The notes beneath the pieces are model-generated. The model saw only the letters and a list, made by a program, of their open reading frames with translations. It did not search any database and was not told the DNA's origin. A program made the position numbers and the translations under genes. Positions 10,056-19,112 of a stretch of 64,000 bases of DNA are shown here, one piece after another; position 1 is the stretch's first letter, and each line of letters starts with the position of its first letter. Source of the DNA: Desulfobulbus oralis (lineage in GTDB: Bacteria > Desulfobacterota > Desulfobulbia > Desulfobulbales > Desulfobulbaceae); contig NZ_CP021255.1 in NCBI RefSeq assembly GCF_002952055.1, positions 1,056,851 through 1,120,850 on the forward strand. The letters are read 5' to 3'.

Positions 10056-12175
10056 CAGATCACCTCCAGATGTTGCTGTACTTTGGTCAGGAGATCCAGC
10101 GCATTGGCGCGCACATGCAGAAACTCGTCCACACCGGCAGCCTTGAAGGCCTCGATTTGATCTTTGGGATAGCCGGCCAGAATGACCATCATGTCCGGCC
10201 TCGCCGCCTTCACCTTTCTGGTCAGTTCGGGCACGATCTCCGGGTAGCTGTCGTCGGTGGAGCAGATGACCATGGCCCTGGCGCCGGAATCCAGGGCCGC
10301 ACCGACGGCCTCGTCGATCGTGGGAAAGCCGTCGTTTGCGATGGTGGCCAGGGCGGCGACGTTCAGAAAGGCGGTGGAGAAGTCGGTACGGGCCTTGTGC
10401 TGCGGAATCGGCCCCATGTTGGCCATAAAGATTTTTGGCGCGCCGCCGTGCTTTTCGGCCCAGGCCTCGGTGGCCATGCGGATGCGCTCGAAGGGCTCGG
10501 CGCCGCGATGCACCCGCAGCCTGTTCACCTGCGGCGCGGCCTCCTGACCCCTGGCCGCGGCGAAAATTTCGCCCAGACTGGCGCCGGCCCTGGCCGCGGC
10601 GATGGCTGCAGTCATCAGCGCTTCCTGACCGGAATCCGCCTGCCGGCCGACTTCGGCCAGGGCTGCATCGCGGCTTTGGCCCTTTCTGGCCGCAGCCAGG
10701 GCCGCCTTACGGGTCTTCAGGAAGGCCTCGTGGTCAATGGGCTCGATGATCTGCTTGGCCTCCGCCAGATTCGGATACATGCTCGTGCCAACAAAGCGGT
10801 CGGTGCGGGTGGCCACGTTCTTAGCCCGTTTGGCGGCTACTTCAGCCACCTGCGCCTGCGGGAAGCCGGCGGAGAGGGCCTTGAACATGCCGCCCTGGCC
10901 TTCAATCTGCTGGAAGAGCGCCCAGGCCCTGTCGGCGAGCTGTTGCGTGAGTTGCTCCACATACCAGCAGCCGCCGGCCGGATCCACGACCTTGTCGAAG
11001 TGGGCCTCCTCGCGCAGCACGATGTGCACATTCCGGGCGATACGGCTGGAAAATTCGTTGGGCGCGCGGAAAATTTCGTCGTAGGGGCCGACATGGATGC
11101 TGTCCACGCCGCCGGCCACGGCGGATAAGGTCTCGGTGGAGACGCGCAGCATGTTGACCCAGGGATCGACCTTGGTCTTGTTCCAGCGGGAGGTGCGGGC
11201 GTGAATGTGCATGGCGCGCACAGGCTCCGAGCCGCCGAAGCTCTCGACGACCTGGCTCCAGCAGAGGCGTGCGGCCCGGAATTTGGCGATTTCCATAAAG
11301 AGGTCGGAGCCAATCGCAAACTCGAAGTTGATGTGGCGGGCCGCGGTTTCAGCCGCAATGCCGCGCTTGTCCAGCTCGCGCAGATATTCGGCGCCGGTGG
11401 CGAGAGCGCTGGCGATGTCCTGCACCGCACTGCCCCCGCTCTCCTGATAGGCGCTGGCGTCAACGGCGATGGTCCGCAGATTGGGCGCTGTGGCCGCCGC
11501 CCAGCGGGTCAGAGCCGCCATGTGGGCATAGGCCCTTTCCAGGGACAGCGGCAGGGTACCGGTGCGGGCCAGCGTGCCCAGGGGGTCGGCCGAAATGCTG
11601 CCGCGCAGTTTGGCCGTGTCCTGCCCGGCCGCCTGGATCCGCGCCGCCAGGAGGGCCGTGGCGGCCAGGCCGGATGGGCCGGTGGCCAGACGGCATTCCT
11701 GCGCGGTCAGATCAATATCCCTGAAGGCCAGCTCCGCATCCGCAAGGGTGTTCAGGGACAACCCATCCCTGCCCGCTGTTTCCGCGGTCGCATTATCGGC
11801 ATCGAAGCCGTTCTGGGTGGCTTCGTCCAGGACAATGTTCAGACTGGTCTGTCCCTTTTGCAGGGCGTGCTTCGCGGTTTTGTTCCATTCGGCGGGATCC
11901 GCGCTGCGCAGTTCCTGCGACACCTGCCATGGCATGCTAACCGCACCGGAAGCCCTGATGCCGCGGACAAAGGGCGCTTCGCCGGGCTGGCTGTCCACAT
12001 AGGCCAGACCTTCCAGGTCTTCCTGCAGGTAAAGAGGCTGAATATCGATGCCTTCGTACGTTTTTTTGATCAGCTTTTCAAAGGGCTTGCCCTTCAGATC
12101 GGCTTCCACCTTGGCCCGCCACTCTTCCTTGGTGACCGGTGGGAAATCCTTGAGGATATCCAGTGTCGATCCCAT
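10055..12175 (-). CDS. mutA: Methylmalonyl-CoA mutase, small subunit
   Basis: Partner subunit of the heterodimeric mutase. 706 aa. It is homologous to the large subunit in the barrel region ([16 protein letters not shown]), but the C-terminal domain lacks the DxHxxG histidine, as expected for the non-catalytic subunit. An AGGAGGT ribosome site lies 5 bases before the ATG at 12175. It is first in the operon mutA-mutB-meaB and has a cobalamin riboswitch in its leader. Confidence 0.96.
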   Translation of the reverse strand: MGSTLDILKDFPPVTKEEWRAKVEADLKGKPFEKLIKKTYEGIDIQPLYLQEDLEGLAYVDSQPGEAPFVRGIRASGAVSMPWQVSQELRSADPAEWNKTAKHALQKGQTSLNIVLDEATQNGFDADNATAETAGRDGLSLNTLADAELAFRDIDLTAQECRLATGPSGLAATALLAARIQAAGQDTAKLRGSISADPLGTLARTGTLPLSLERAYAHMAALTRWAAATAPNLRTIAVDASAYQESGGSAVQDIASALATGAEYLRELDKRGIAAETAARHINFEFAIGSDLFMEIAKFRAARLCWSQVVESFGGSEPVRAMHIHARTSRWNKTKVDPWVNMLRVSTETLSAVAGGVDSIHVGPYDEIFRAPNEFSSRIARNVHIVLREEAHFDKVVDPAGGCWYVEQLTQQLADRAWALFQQIEGQGGMFKALSAGFPQAQVAEVAAKRAKNVATRTDRFVGTSMYPNLAEAKQIIEPIDHEAFLKTRKAALAAARKGQSRDAALAEVGRQADSGQEALMTAAIAAARAGASLGEIFAAARGQEAAPQVNRLRVHRGAEPFERIRMATEAWAEKHGGAPKIFMANMGPIPQHKARTDFSTAFLNVAALATIANDGFPTIDEAVGAALDSGARAMVICSTDDSYPEIVPELTRKVKAARPDMMVILAGYPKDQIEAFKAAGVDEFLHVRANALDLLTKVQQHLEVI

Positions 12176-12299
12176 TGCTACCTCCTGTTTGTGATGTGGC
12201 GCTTGCCCCGTCCGGGACGTCGCACGAGTGTCTGTATCGCCTGCGAAAACGCATGTCGATCAACAAACGGAAACACGGGCCGTCTGAACTGATCTCAAA

Positions 12300-12480
12300 A
12301 AACGGCAGGTCTTCTGGCTTCCGGATCATCCTTCGCGCCGAACCTTCCCGGCCACCGGATTGGTGGTCAGTGGCACAAAAGAGCGCTTTGTCCCCGGATA
12401 CAGCGGCCGGACCGCAACGGATTTGCACCGTTTTCCCTTTTCACCGCCGGTCAGCTCACAGCCGGCGACACCGCTTTTTG
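12300..12480 (-). promoter_or_regulatory. Cobalamin riboswitch upstream of the mutase operon
   Basis: Read on the minus strand, the leader has the ordered conserved blocks of the cobalamin aptamer. These are GGGAAAACGGTGCAAATCCG (12418-12437), a GCGGTCC-type block, GTGCCACTGACCA (about 12363-12375) and the B12 box AAGCCAGAAGACCTGCC (12304-12320). The start codon of mutA is about 130 bases further on. Outer boundaries are approximate. A T-run directly follows the B12 box, but I could not decide between transcriptional and translational control. Confidence 0.85.
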
Positions 12481-12868
12481 CATTTTTTGGAGCCAGCCGT
12501 GCGGCCGGCCGTTTGTGCCTCCTTGAAGTGAGATGGTCGGATGTGCCGTCAACAAAGGCCGGAACAAAAAGATCCGGGGTTGTTTCGATTTGGCGGCTCC
12601 TTTCTGGAATCGGGCTCAACGATAGCGTGTCGGCCCGGATTGCTGCATCGGAACCTGCCGCCCCGCCACCCGCACAGGATACGACCGGAAACGGGCGCCG
12701 GAAAAGAAGAAGCTGAACATTAGCAAGCCATAATTCGGATAAAACAGCAAGCCAAAAGGTGCGGGCCCGGCAAGAGGCTGAAACGGTATGCCTGAAACAG
12801 TGCGGCGCGGACTTGAAATGGCTCTTCCCTGTGCTGAATGAGAAAGGCCGTAGTGCCATGGCAGCCCG
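12481..12868. other. Non-coding stretch upstream of the riboswitch
   Basis: About 390 bases with no ORF that has a ribosome site or recognisable product. It should contain the promoter of the minus-strand mutase transcript, but I could not pick a convincing -35/-10 pair. Confidence 0.4.
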
Positions 12869-12977
12869 TTGAAAGAGTCGCAGCAATACGTATTGCGAGG
12901 AAAAAACTGTGTCAGGCAGAGGAGCAACTCACTGATTCTTTGCTACTTGGAATTTGAAACTCCTGTAGCCTGGAACC
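12869..12977. repeat. Dispersed ~109-bp repeat, copy 1
   Basis: Clearly related, by eye at roughly 70 percent identity, to 58615-58722. Both copies share TTGAAA-AGT-GCA-CAAT--GTATTGC, then CTTGG-ATTTGAAA-TC-TGTAGC. Neither copy codes for anything obvious. It may be the end of an old mobile element. Confidence 0.6.
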
Positions 12978-13024
12978 AAAAACATGGTTTTTCAACGGGC
13001 TGCTAAAAGGCAACAATGCCGCTT

Positions 13025-13122
13025 TTACCGTGCTGTGTCGTCTTTTCCCAGACGCACATAGGCCATGACAAAGAGCAGGGCCCAAAGGAAATCAAAAACG
13101 GCAAAGGGTTTCCACATGCCGG
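13025..13122 (-). pseudogene. Detached 3' end of the membrane domain of the radical-SAM gene
   Basis: The minus-strand frame reads MWKPFAVFDFLWALLFVMAY and ends at TAA 13025-13027 a few residues later. This hydrophobic peptide is the natural continuation of the membrane domain that breaks off at about 13857 (…VLGHWLTAGIP). The two parts are separated by the IS30/Rhs insert and flanked by the 7-base repeat ATGCCGG. It probably no longer makes a product. Confidence 0.65.
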
Positions 13123-13129
13123 GGTGAAT

Positions 13130-13275
13130 TCAAATTGCAAATGCACCGGTGAGGGCCTGGTTAAAAACCTCAGCGGGAGTCTGGTAGTGTAAACATTTGC
13201 GCGGCCGGTTATTCAACCGTTCTGCGACGTTGCGGAGTATTTCTTCCGTGATCTTGTCTTCGACGATATGACGGT
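13130..13275 (-). pseudogene. IS30-family transposase, C-terminal remnant
   Basis: The minus-strand frame ending at TGA 13130-13132 reads NRHIVEDKITEEILRNV and continues through ERLNNRPRKCLHYQTPAEVF. The NNRPRKCLxYxTPxEVF block is the C-terminal hallmark of IS30-family DDE transposases. About 48 residues remain. The upstream part is lost at the junction with the Rhs fragment near 13275-13285, and no inverted repeats are evident. Confidence 0.75.
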
Positions 13276-13284
13276 TGCTGTCGG

Positions 13285-13850
13285 ATGGGGCTGCGCAGCT
13301 TCGGCTGGGATGCTCTTGGTCGTCTGAAAACAGTCCGGCGGAACGGTCAGGAGCTAGCCGGCTACGGCTATGACAGCCAGAACCGTCGTGTTCGGAAGAC
13401 CGTGGGTGCGAAGACCACGTACTATCTGTATGATCTGGAGAGCCGTCTGCTTGCGGAGATTGCCGGGAACGGCAGGGTACTGAGGGAATATGTCTGGCTG
13501 GGGCAGGAGCCGGTGGCGCTTCGGGAATACGAACTCCGGCCTGGCCTGTACTACTACATCAACGATCACCTGGGCACACCGCAGCGGCTGATTACAGGAG
13601 AGGGCACAGTGGTCTGGCAGGCTGCCTATCTGCCCTTTGGCAGGACCCAGGTCCAACTCGGCACGGTGCAGAACAACCTGCGCTTCCCCGGCCAGTACTT
13701 CGATGCCGAAACCGGGCTGCACTACAACTGGAACCGCTACTACGATCCGGATACCGGAAGGTATCTCTCACCTGATCCCATCGGCCTCGATGGCGGACTC
13801 AACCTCTATGCCTATGTGGAAAGTGATCCGGTGAATTGGATGGATCCGGA
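13285..13850 (+). pseudogene. Rhs/YD-repeat protein fragment
   Basis: About 188 codons of Rhs core: YD-type repeats (GYDSQNRRVRKTVG), LYYYINDHLGTPQRL, and the terminal core motif with RFPGQYFDAETGLHYNWNRYYDPDTGRY split across the stretch, ending NLYAYVESDPVNWMDPE. The long N-terminal part of an Rhs protein and the variable toxin tip are both missing. The frame runs on past 13850 into unrelated sequence. It has no start signal or ribosome site, so it is a transferred scrap rather than a functional toxin. Confidence 0.75.
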
Positions 13851-15601
13851 ATGCCGGCTGTCAGCCAATGGCCCAACACCACCAGCACATAGGCCGCCTT
13901 CAGGCCGATGCCGTAGGGGATGAGCAGGCGCCTTTGCAGCGGTGCCCTGGCGATCTGGAAAAACATCCAGGCAAAGACGAGCAGGAGCAGGGCGGGAAAC
14001 TGCACATAGCCGATGTGGTTGGGCGGCTCCACTCCGACCCAGCCGTAGATGCCGTAGGGAGCCAGGAGAAAGGCCAGCCCCAGAAGACCGTCGTAGAGGG
14101 CTGCCAGGTAAAAAATCTGGGAAATGCGATGTCCATGCATGGCGTTCACCGTGTCCTTGTTTTTGAGAAGAGCTTGAAAAAGCGCGCTTTCAAATGCCGC
14201 GTCACAGTGCCTTGCCCCTGAGCTCCACAAGGCATGTTCGGGCAGGAAAGCCGCATTACCGGGGCTTCCTGTCGCTCCTTTCTGCTTCACCAGTGCGCGC
14301 AGTTGCCCTTTGAAATGTGCACGCCGGGCCTTGGTCGCCTCTTCGCTGTACAGGCGGGCGGTCAGTCGCTTGAAACCCTGGGACAGCTCGGCCACTGTCA
14401 TCCGCCTGGGCACGAAATTGATATCGAACAGGGTGCATTTCTCCCAGGCATTGGGGCTGATAATGCGGTTTTCCCTGTGCAGGGCGGCGTAGAGCGGCGT
14501 GCCGGGAAAGGGTGTTTGCAGGGTGATCTGCACCTCGTGCAGGCCGGAGTCCATGACAAAATCATAGACCTCGTCAAAGATCGTCTGGTCATGACTGTCC
14601 AGCCCCAAAACGAAACAGCCGTTGACGCTGATGCCGTGCGACTGGATGGTCGCAATCGCCTCCCGATAGCCGGCCTGCTGCCTGTACTTCCAGTTCCGCC
14701 TGGTTTCGAGCTCCTGCAGGGCAGGGGCTGTCGGGCTTTCAAAACCTATCAGTACCTGGGCGCAGCCGCTTTCGCGCATCAGGTGCAACAGTTCGCCATC
14801 CTGGGCGAGCGATACATCTGTTTCCGTGAACCAGCGGATGTTGCGCTTTTTCAGCTCGGGCAGCAGCTCTTTCCAGTAGGCCTTGTTGACAAAGGTGTTG
14901 TCGTCGGCAAATTCGATGAAGGGATGCTCCCACAGGGCCTTGATGCGGTCAATTTCCGCCAGCACCCTGGCCGCGGGTTTCTGCTTGTACTGTTTGGTCA
15001 AGAGGATGGAGCTGGCGCAGAAGGCGCAGCGATGCGGACAGCCCCGGCTGGTTTGCACGGTCAGGCGATTGTAGCGCCCAATGTCCAAAAGCTCGAATGC
15101 GGGCATGGGGGCATCCTGGAGATCAAACTCCGCACCCTCTGTCTTGTAGTAGGGCTGCAGGGCGCCGGCCTCCGCATCCCGCAGCACAGCGGACCAGCTC
15201 AGTTCTCCCTCGCCTACCAGCACGGCATCGCAGTGTTCTTTGGCCTCCGCAGGGAGCGTGGTGGCGTGAATGCCGCCGATCACCACCTGTTTGCCCGCCT
15301 GCCGCAGTTCGTCTGCCAGGGCATAGGCCTCTCCGATCTGGGCGCTGTAGCTCGAAATGGCGATAAGATCGCAGGAGTCAAGCTGCTGGCGTATGCCATC
15401 CTCCGCGGTGAGCCTGTCCACCTCTATGTAGGCCACATGGTGTCGGCTCGGGGTCATGCCGGCCAGGGTGAGGAGACCAAGACTGGGCAGCGAGGCAATC
15501 ACCTTGCTCCGCTCGACAAAGCCCGGCAGGGTCAGGCCCATGTTGAGCAGCTCCCGATCGCACACACGGATGCCGCTCATGGCAATCAGCGCAATCTTCA
15601 T
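13799..15601 (-). CDS. B12-binding-type radical SAM protein fused to a (broken) membrane domain
   Basis: Start at ATG 15601, overlapping the stop of the upstream membrane gene (ATGA). Residues 1-145 form a cobalamin-binding-like Rossmann domain (VVIGGIHATTLP, VGEGE). The radical SAM domain follows with CxxxCxxC at C188, C192 and C195. The frame then continues without a stop through a poorly conserved linker (about 440-487) into a four-helix-type membrane domain starting near M488, which has its own AAGGA site about 13 bases upstream. True coding ends at about 13857; the last 20 or so residues come from the inserted Rhs DNA read backwards. The substrate is unknown. The catalytic half looks intact. 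Confidence 0.75.
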   Translation of the reverse strand: MKIALIAMSGIRVCDRELLNMGLTLPGFVERSKVIASLPSLGLLTLAGMTPSRHHVAYIEVDRLTAEDGIRQQLDSCDLIAISSYSAQIGEAYALADELRQAGKQVVIGGIHATTLPAEAKEHCDAVLVGEGELSWSAVLRDAEAGALQPYYKTEGAEFDLQDAPMPAFELLDIGRYNRLTVQTSRGCPHRCAFCASSILLTKQYKQKPAARVLAEIDRIKALWEHPFIEFADDNTFVNKAYWKELLPELKKRNIRWFTETDVSLAQDGELLHLMRESGCAQVLIGFESPTAPALQELETRRNWKYRQQAGYREAIATIQSHGISVNGCFVLGLDSHDQTIFDEVYDFVMDSGLHEVQITLQTPFPGTPLYAALHRENRIISPNAWEKCTLFDINFVPRRMTVAELSQGFKRLTARLYSEEATKARRAHFKGQLRALVKQKGATGSPGNAAFLPEHALWSSGARHCDAAFESALFQALLKNKDTVNAMHGHRISQIFYLAALYDGLLGLAFLLAPYGIYGWVGVEPPNHIGYVQFPALLLLVFAWMFFQIARAPLQRRLLIPYGIGLKAAYVLVVLGHWLTAGIPDPSNSPDHFPHRHRG

Positions 15602-15978
15602 ATGCCTGTCCACTGGCTGAAGAAAAGCAGGGTGCCGATGACCAGACTCAGCACCGGAATGAAAAAGAAATGGCGAAACGCCTCTCTGTACGCCGCGAGA
15701 AAGCAGAGCAGCGGCATGGTGACAGCCCCGACGACAAAAAGACAGGAGGCGTATGGCGAGCTGGGCGCGACATGAAAGACCGCGCCGCTGAAGGCATAGC
15801 TCATATTGATGAAGGCGATGCCGAAAAAGGAGATATGACCGAGCCTGACCATCCTTCGGCGCCAGGAATGATAACCGCCCAGCCAGTCTTCTCTGTGGAA
15901 AAAGAGACCGAGCACTGCACCCGCGACAAACCCGAGCAGGATGCCGATCCAGGCGGCGTAAAAGTTGAGCATGTACAT
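15598..15978 (-). CDS. Small integral membrane protein, unknown function
   Basis: 126 aa with about four hydrophobic helices (residues 5-27, 45-65, 75-95, 100-122) and a charged loop HREDWLGGYHSWRRRMVRLGH. The start could also be the third codon (MLNFY). It overlaps the radical SAM gene by 4 bases, so the two are likely translated together, and the product may act with the membrane domain fused to that protein. I do not recognise a named family. Confidence 0.65.
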   Translation of the reverse strand: MYMLNFYAAWIGILLGFVAGAVLGLFFHREDWLGGYHSWRRRMVRLGHISFFGIAFINMSYAFSGAVFHVAPSSPYASCLFVVGAVTMPLLCFLAAYREAFRHFFFIPVLSLVIGTLLFFSQWTGI

Positions 15979-16173
15979 ACGATCACCACTGCTGTTTCAT
16001 AAAATTGTAAAGGGAATCCAATAAATAAAGGACTGAATACCATTTCAGGCTACAATGCTTTTGCTCAAAACCTAAGCAGAACAGGGATGCCCGAACCAGT
16101 GAGCCCCCATAACACAATCCTCATGTGTAATGCATTTTTAGGCCATATTGCATTGTAGGGTTTAGCGTTATCT

Positions 16174-16845
16174 CTAATGCCAGCCAAATAGGTGTCCCAG
16201 GGAACGAAACACATCGGTATAAAAGTTTCCACCGATTTCTCGTATAAATTCAAAGGGCAAGTCTGGAGCGCCAAGGAACGGGCGCAGTGTCCACGCCAAC
16301 TGGGTTCCCACAAAGGCAAACAGCAACAGCCAAAACCTCAGAAATGTCCGTCGTGATCGCTTGGTCGCTTCGCCATCTTCTGATAGTTGTACATACATAC
16401 GATTAAAGAAGAGCACTCCCAGTAAGCCGGATACTACGAAAAACGCCACATTCAGCAGCTTGAAAAATTGATAGCTCTGCGTTGTGACAATGAAGAATAA
16501 AGTGATCGGGGCGAAACCAACCAGCGCCACGCCAATGATTGCCATTCCGGTCGCCAGCAATACAAAGGTTTGTAGAATGGATCGTTTTGATCCCAAAAAT
16601 GAGCTGAAGATGAACAGTGTCGGCATGCAAATCACGGTAGTCAGCAGAAACAGGATTGGCAGTTTAAGGCAGGATGAAAGAGCTTGTAAAAAACTATGCT
16701 GACTGCCAATAATCGCGCCATAAACGGCGAAAGAGGCAACACCGATGAGGTTTAACTCTATGAGCTTTCGTTTCAGATCAATACCGTCGGCTATTTCCTT
16801 AAGAAATGCTTCACGATGTTGCAGGATAGAGATCAAAGATTTCAT
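16174..16845 (-). CDS. Integral membrane protein, possibly of the family annotated 'actin-binding WH2 domain'
   Basis: 223 aa with five or six hydrophobic segments between residues 30 and 190. The C-terminal part RRTFLRFWLLLFAFVGTQLAW, followed by a TLRPFLGxPDLPFEFIREIGGNFY-like stretch, recalls membrane proteins that carry that database name; the WH2 label itself is doubtful. Base composition is lower in GC than the core genes, as for its neighbours to 18.3 kb, suggesting transfer. Function is unknown. Confidence 0.6.
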   Translation of the reverse strand: MKSLISILQHREAFLKEIADGIDLKRKLIELNLIGVASFAVYGAIIGSQHSFLQALSSCLKLPILFLLTTVICMPTLFIFSSFLGSKRSILQTFVLLATGMAIIGVALVGFAPITLFFIVTTQSYQFFKLLNVAFFVVSGLLGVLFFNRMYVQLSEDGEATKRSRRTFLRFWLLLFAFVGTQLAWTLRPFLGAPDLPFEFIREIGGNFYTDVFRSLGHLFGWH

Positions 16846-17106
16846 AGATATTCACCTTTTAACTTGAGGATCTAACGCCAGAATAAATCATCCCAAGGCA
16901 ATGTAATTAAAAATTGACAAAATGAATTTTCCAGATTCGGTCTGAATGATTGATCCTCTGAACTGAACTGTCTTTCATCTCCAGGCCGCTGAGGTAGAAT
17001 TAACCAACTGACAAAACAAAGCGTGGTAAAGTTAAATGTATATGGAATAGGCACATGACCTTACAGAACGATGCAGTGCTGCAGGGTAGTTTGGTTGAGT
17101 ATCTTA

Positions 17107-17868
17107 TTATGGTAATTTATTACAGACATTATTTTTATATAATTTATATTCACTTAGAGCACCGGTTTTGCATGCATTAAAACATTCATGATTAAAAGCC
17201 TCAGAGTTGAATCCTGGATAATTTCTCAACACATGTACAACCCACATTTCATAATTACTACCAGGAAAATAGTCTTTTGCATCTTCAATACAATCTAACT
17301 CACTTTTATGTAGTCTAACGCATGCCTCTGATATTTTATATAGTTGTAAACAGTCCTCATCATTCATTTTTGTAATATTGGTATCTGAATATTCAATTTT
17401 AAGAATGTTACCTTTCAGAATTGCCTTTTTAATTTTTTGCTTTTCAAAACCTAAATCAACTTCAACTAAGCCGTCTCTTTCTTTCGGATTTATCACCATT
17501 GAGTCCGAATTGAAATTTGCGTCGGTTACTATTGAATAATTCTTATTTTTATCGAATAAAAGAAAGCTTAATGGGTCAATTCGGCAACCAGAGCCACCAC
17601 AACTTTTACTAAAAAGAATGGCAACATAATCACCTGTTTTAAAACTACCGATTATATGTAAATAATTGCTAGATGATGTCTCTTCATAAATAATTTTTCC
17701 ATCTAATCCAAGATATTGTGGCGGAGTATGACCTTCGTCAAGTACCTCACTCAATGTTTGGACTAAGCCAACATCAGTTTTAATTTCATCTTGTATGAAA
17801 TATTCCTTTGCATGAACAAAGCTTGAAATTAAGAATATAGGTAATAGATATATTGCTCTTATACTCAT
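17107..17868 (-). CDS. Secreted hypothetical protein, AT-rich
   Basis: 253 aa with an N-terminal signal peptide (MSIRAIYLLPIFLISSFVHA, cleavage after HA). The mature part is Lys/Asn/Ile-rich with eight or more cysteines, several in the C-terminal third, and no motif I recognise. Base composition is strikingly AT-rich compared with the flanking chromosome, so it was probably acquired recently. It has no operon partner: 98 bases separate it from the next minus-strand gene. Confidence 0.6.
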   Translation of the reverse strand: MSIRAIYLLPIFLISSFVHAKEYFIQDEIKTDVGLVQTLSEVLDEGHTPPQYLGLDGKIIYEETSSSNYLHIIGSFKTGDYVAILFSKSCGGSGCRIDPLSFLLFDKNKNYSIVTDANFNSDSMVINPKERDGLVEVDLGFEKQKIKKAILKGNILKIEYSDTNITKMNDEDCLQLYKISEACVRLHKSELDCIEDAKDYFPGSNYEMWVVHVLRNYPGFNSEAFNHECFNACKTGALSEYKLYKNNVCNKLP

Positions 17869-17966
17869 TGTTAATCGTCCTGATGCGTGTGTTCAGTAGC
17901 AAAGTGTAGCAAAATCCGATGCTGTTCTAGCGATATATATGCAATGAAAATCTATCAATACAAATT

Positions 17967-18323
17967 TTAGTCAAGATGGCCTAAGCTCTTTGATATAACG
18001 TGATTATCTTCTGCCTCTATATGACAGATATGTTTAGAGAATGGCGATCCAAAAAAGATAACCATCAGTTCATCTTTTCCTTTATCGTTGCTCCATCTGG
18101 CTATATCTGCACCTTCTGCGATTGCTCTCTCCTTCAGTCCAGAGGTTGGATCTCCTGGTGAAAGAGAAGCGCAGAAACGTTTAGCCTTGCCTGCAGCGGA
18201 ACGTTCTGCATATTCTGTATACAGGCCAAAGCAAAAAAATATCGCAAGACTGCACAGCACTAAAAGAATAAACTTACGGGATAAAATTAATGTTTTCTTC
18301 AGTATGCCAACGCCTTTGTTCAT
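17967..18323 (-). CDS. Single-pass membrane hypothetical protein
   Basis: 118 aa from ATG 18323, preceded by GAGGG. One transmembrane helix (about residues 14-36, LILSRKFILLVLCSLAIFF) is followed by a periplasmic domain with two cysteines that could form a disulfide. No family is recognised. It is an AT-rich orphan like the gene after it. Confidence 0.55.
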   Translation of the reverse strand: MNKGVGILKKTLILSRKFILLVLCSLAIFFCFGLYTEYAERSAAGKAKRFCASLSPGDPTSGLKERAIAEGADIARWSNDKGKDELMVIFFGSPFSKHICHIEAEDNHVISKSLGHLD

Positions 18324-18498
18324 ATTTCCCTCTGTTTGATTTGTGTCGTGCAGTGTCTGCAATTGTTTTTATCTTTTCATTGCCGTTTCTACCCGCACGC
18401 CACAAATCTTCTTCAGAAGCCTGTTATCGTCACGCGCTGTCAGGCGCCGGCGCTCCATCGCAGGGGTGAAACCCCGCGTTTGCCGCTGCCAGTTTGGG

Positions 18499-18519
18499 AG
18501 CCCCGGCAGAGCCGGGGCT
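18499..18519 (-). terminator. Hairpin after ydbL
   Basis: AGCCCCGGC and GCCGGGGCT form a perfect 9-bp stem with a 3-base loop, 16 bases beyond the minus-strand ydbL stop. There is no T-run, so it may be a weak terminator or a 3' stabiliser. Confidence 0.45.
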
Positions 18520-18535
18520 CAGGCCAGAGGTACTA

Positions 18536-18865
18536 CTACTTCTTCACCCACTTGCCGTCTGCCTGCACAAACTGGCCCTTGGGCGTCTTGTCGATGGCCT
18601 TTTTCCCGGCCAACTGTTCCACATCCTTGAGGGCAATGCCGTTTTTCTGGGCAATGCTCTGATATTCCGCCTTGCGTCTGGCATTGACCGAAGCCGCCAC
18701 CTTGGCGGCCTCCGGGTTGTTCTGCACCAGGGCCAGATAGCCGCTGGCCGTCTCCCCCAGCAGTCCCTGCTCTTTTGCCGTCTGCAGATCCATGGCCCAT
18801 CCGGTCCCGGTCAAAAGGCTCACCAAAAAAGCGCCCAGTACTGACGAGATAATCGTGCGTCGCAT
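18536..18865 (-). CDS. ydbL: YdbL family periplasmic protein (DUF1318)
   Basis: 109 aa with a signal peptide (MRRTIISSVLGAFLVSLLTG..WA), then the family core: LQTAKEQGLLGETASGYLAL, VNARRKAEYQSIAQKNG and a C-terminal AGKKAIDKTPKGQFVQ. The start at 18865 is behind GGGGAGGA. It is third in the same order as enterobacterial ydbH-ynbE-ydbL, whose YdbH is one of the AsmA-like proteins linked to phospholipid transport between the membranes. YdbL's own role is uncertain. Confidence 0.85.
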   Translation of the reverse strand: MRRTIISSVLGAFLVSLLTGTGWAMDLQTAKEQGLLGETASGYLALVQNNPEAAKVAASVNARRKAEYQSIAQKNGIALKDVEQLAGKKAIDKTPKGQFVQADGKWVKK

Positions 18866-18878
18866 TGCTTTCCTCCCC

Positions 18879-19079
18879 TTAAAACAAGCCCTTGTCCGAG
18901 CTGAGTACATCGTCCAGCGCCTTTTCGACCTTGACCTTGATCTCATGCTCGATTTTGACATTCAGATTGATGGTGATCGGCTTGTCCGACGCCTCCACCT
19001 GCACCCTGGGCGTGCAGCCCGCACAGCCCAGAGCGAGGAGATACAGTCCGGCCACAAGGGCCGGCAGGATTGTTCGCAT
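18879..19079 (-). CDS. ynbE: YnbE-like lipoprotein
   Basis: 66 aa, start at ATG 19079 behind GGAGG. Signal segment with two cysteines close to a lipobox (LLALGCAGC), then the conserved short core PRVQVEASDKPITINLNVKI. YnbE-type lipoproteins sit in the outer membrane and partner YdbH. It lies between ydbH (34 bases) and ydbL (13 bases) on the same strand. Confidence 0.85.
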   Translation of the reverse strand: MRTILPALVAGLYLLALGCAGCTPRVQVEASDKPITINLNVKIEHEIKVKVEKALDDVLSSDKGLF

Positions 19080-19112
19080 GGCTTCCTCCCGCGCCAATGG
19101 CGCAATGCCCCG

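Larger units (their letters stand above)
13116..13857. mobile_element. Chimeric insert (IS30 tail plus Rhs fragment) bounded by 7-bp repeats
   Basis: ATGCCGG occurs at 13116-13122 and again at 13851-13857. Between the copies are a transposase C-terminus on the minus strand and an Rhs core fragment on the plus strand, neither with its own gene start. The surrounding membrane-protein sequence is continuous if this block is removed. The repeats could be a target duplication or a recombination junction. Confidence 0.6.

Noticed and set aside
7884-10160. Very long plus-strand open frame opposite mutB
   Set aside because: Antisense artefact rich in Gly/His/Val with no domain; the mutase reading is unambiguous. 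The same applies to 10046-11128, 11201-12292, 19542-21452 and 26582-28549.
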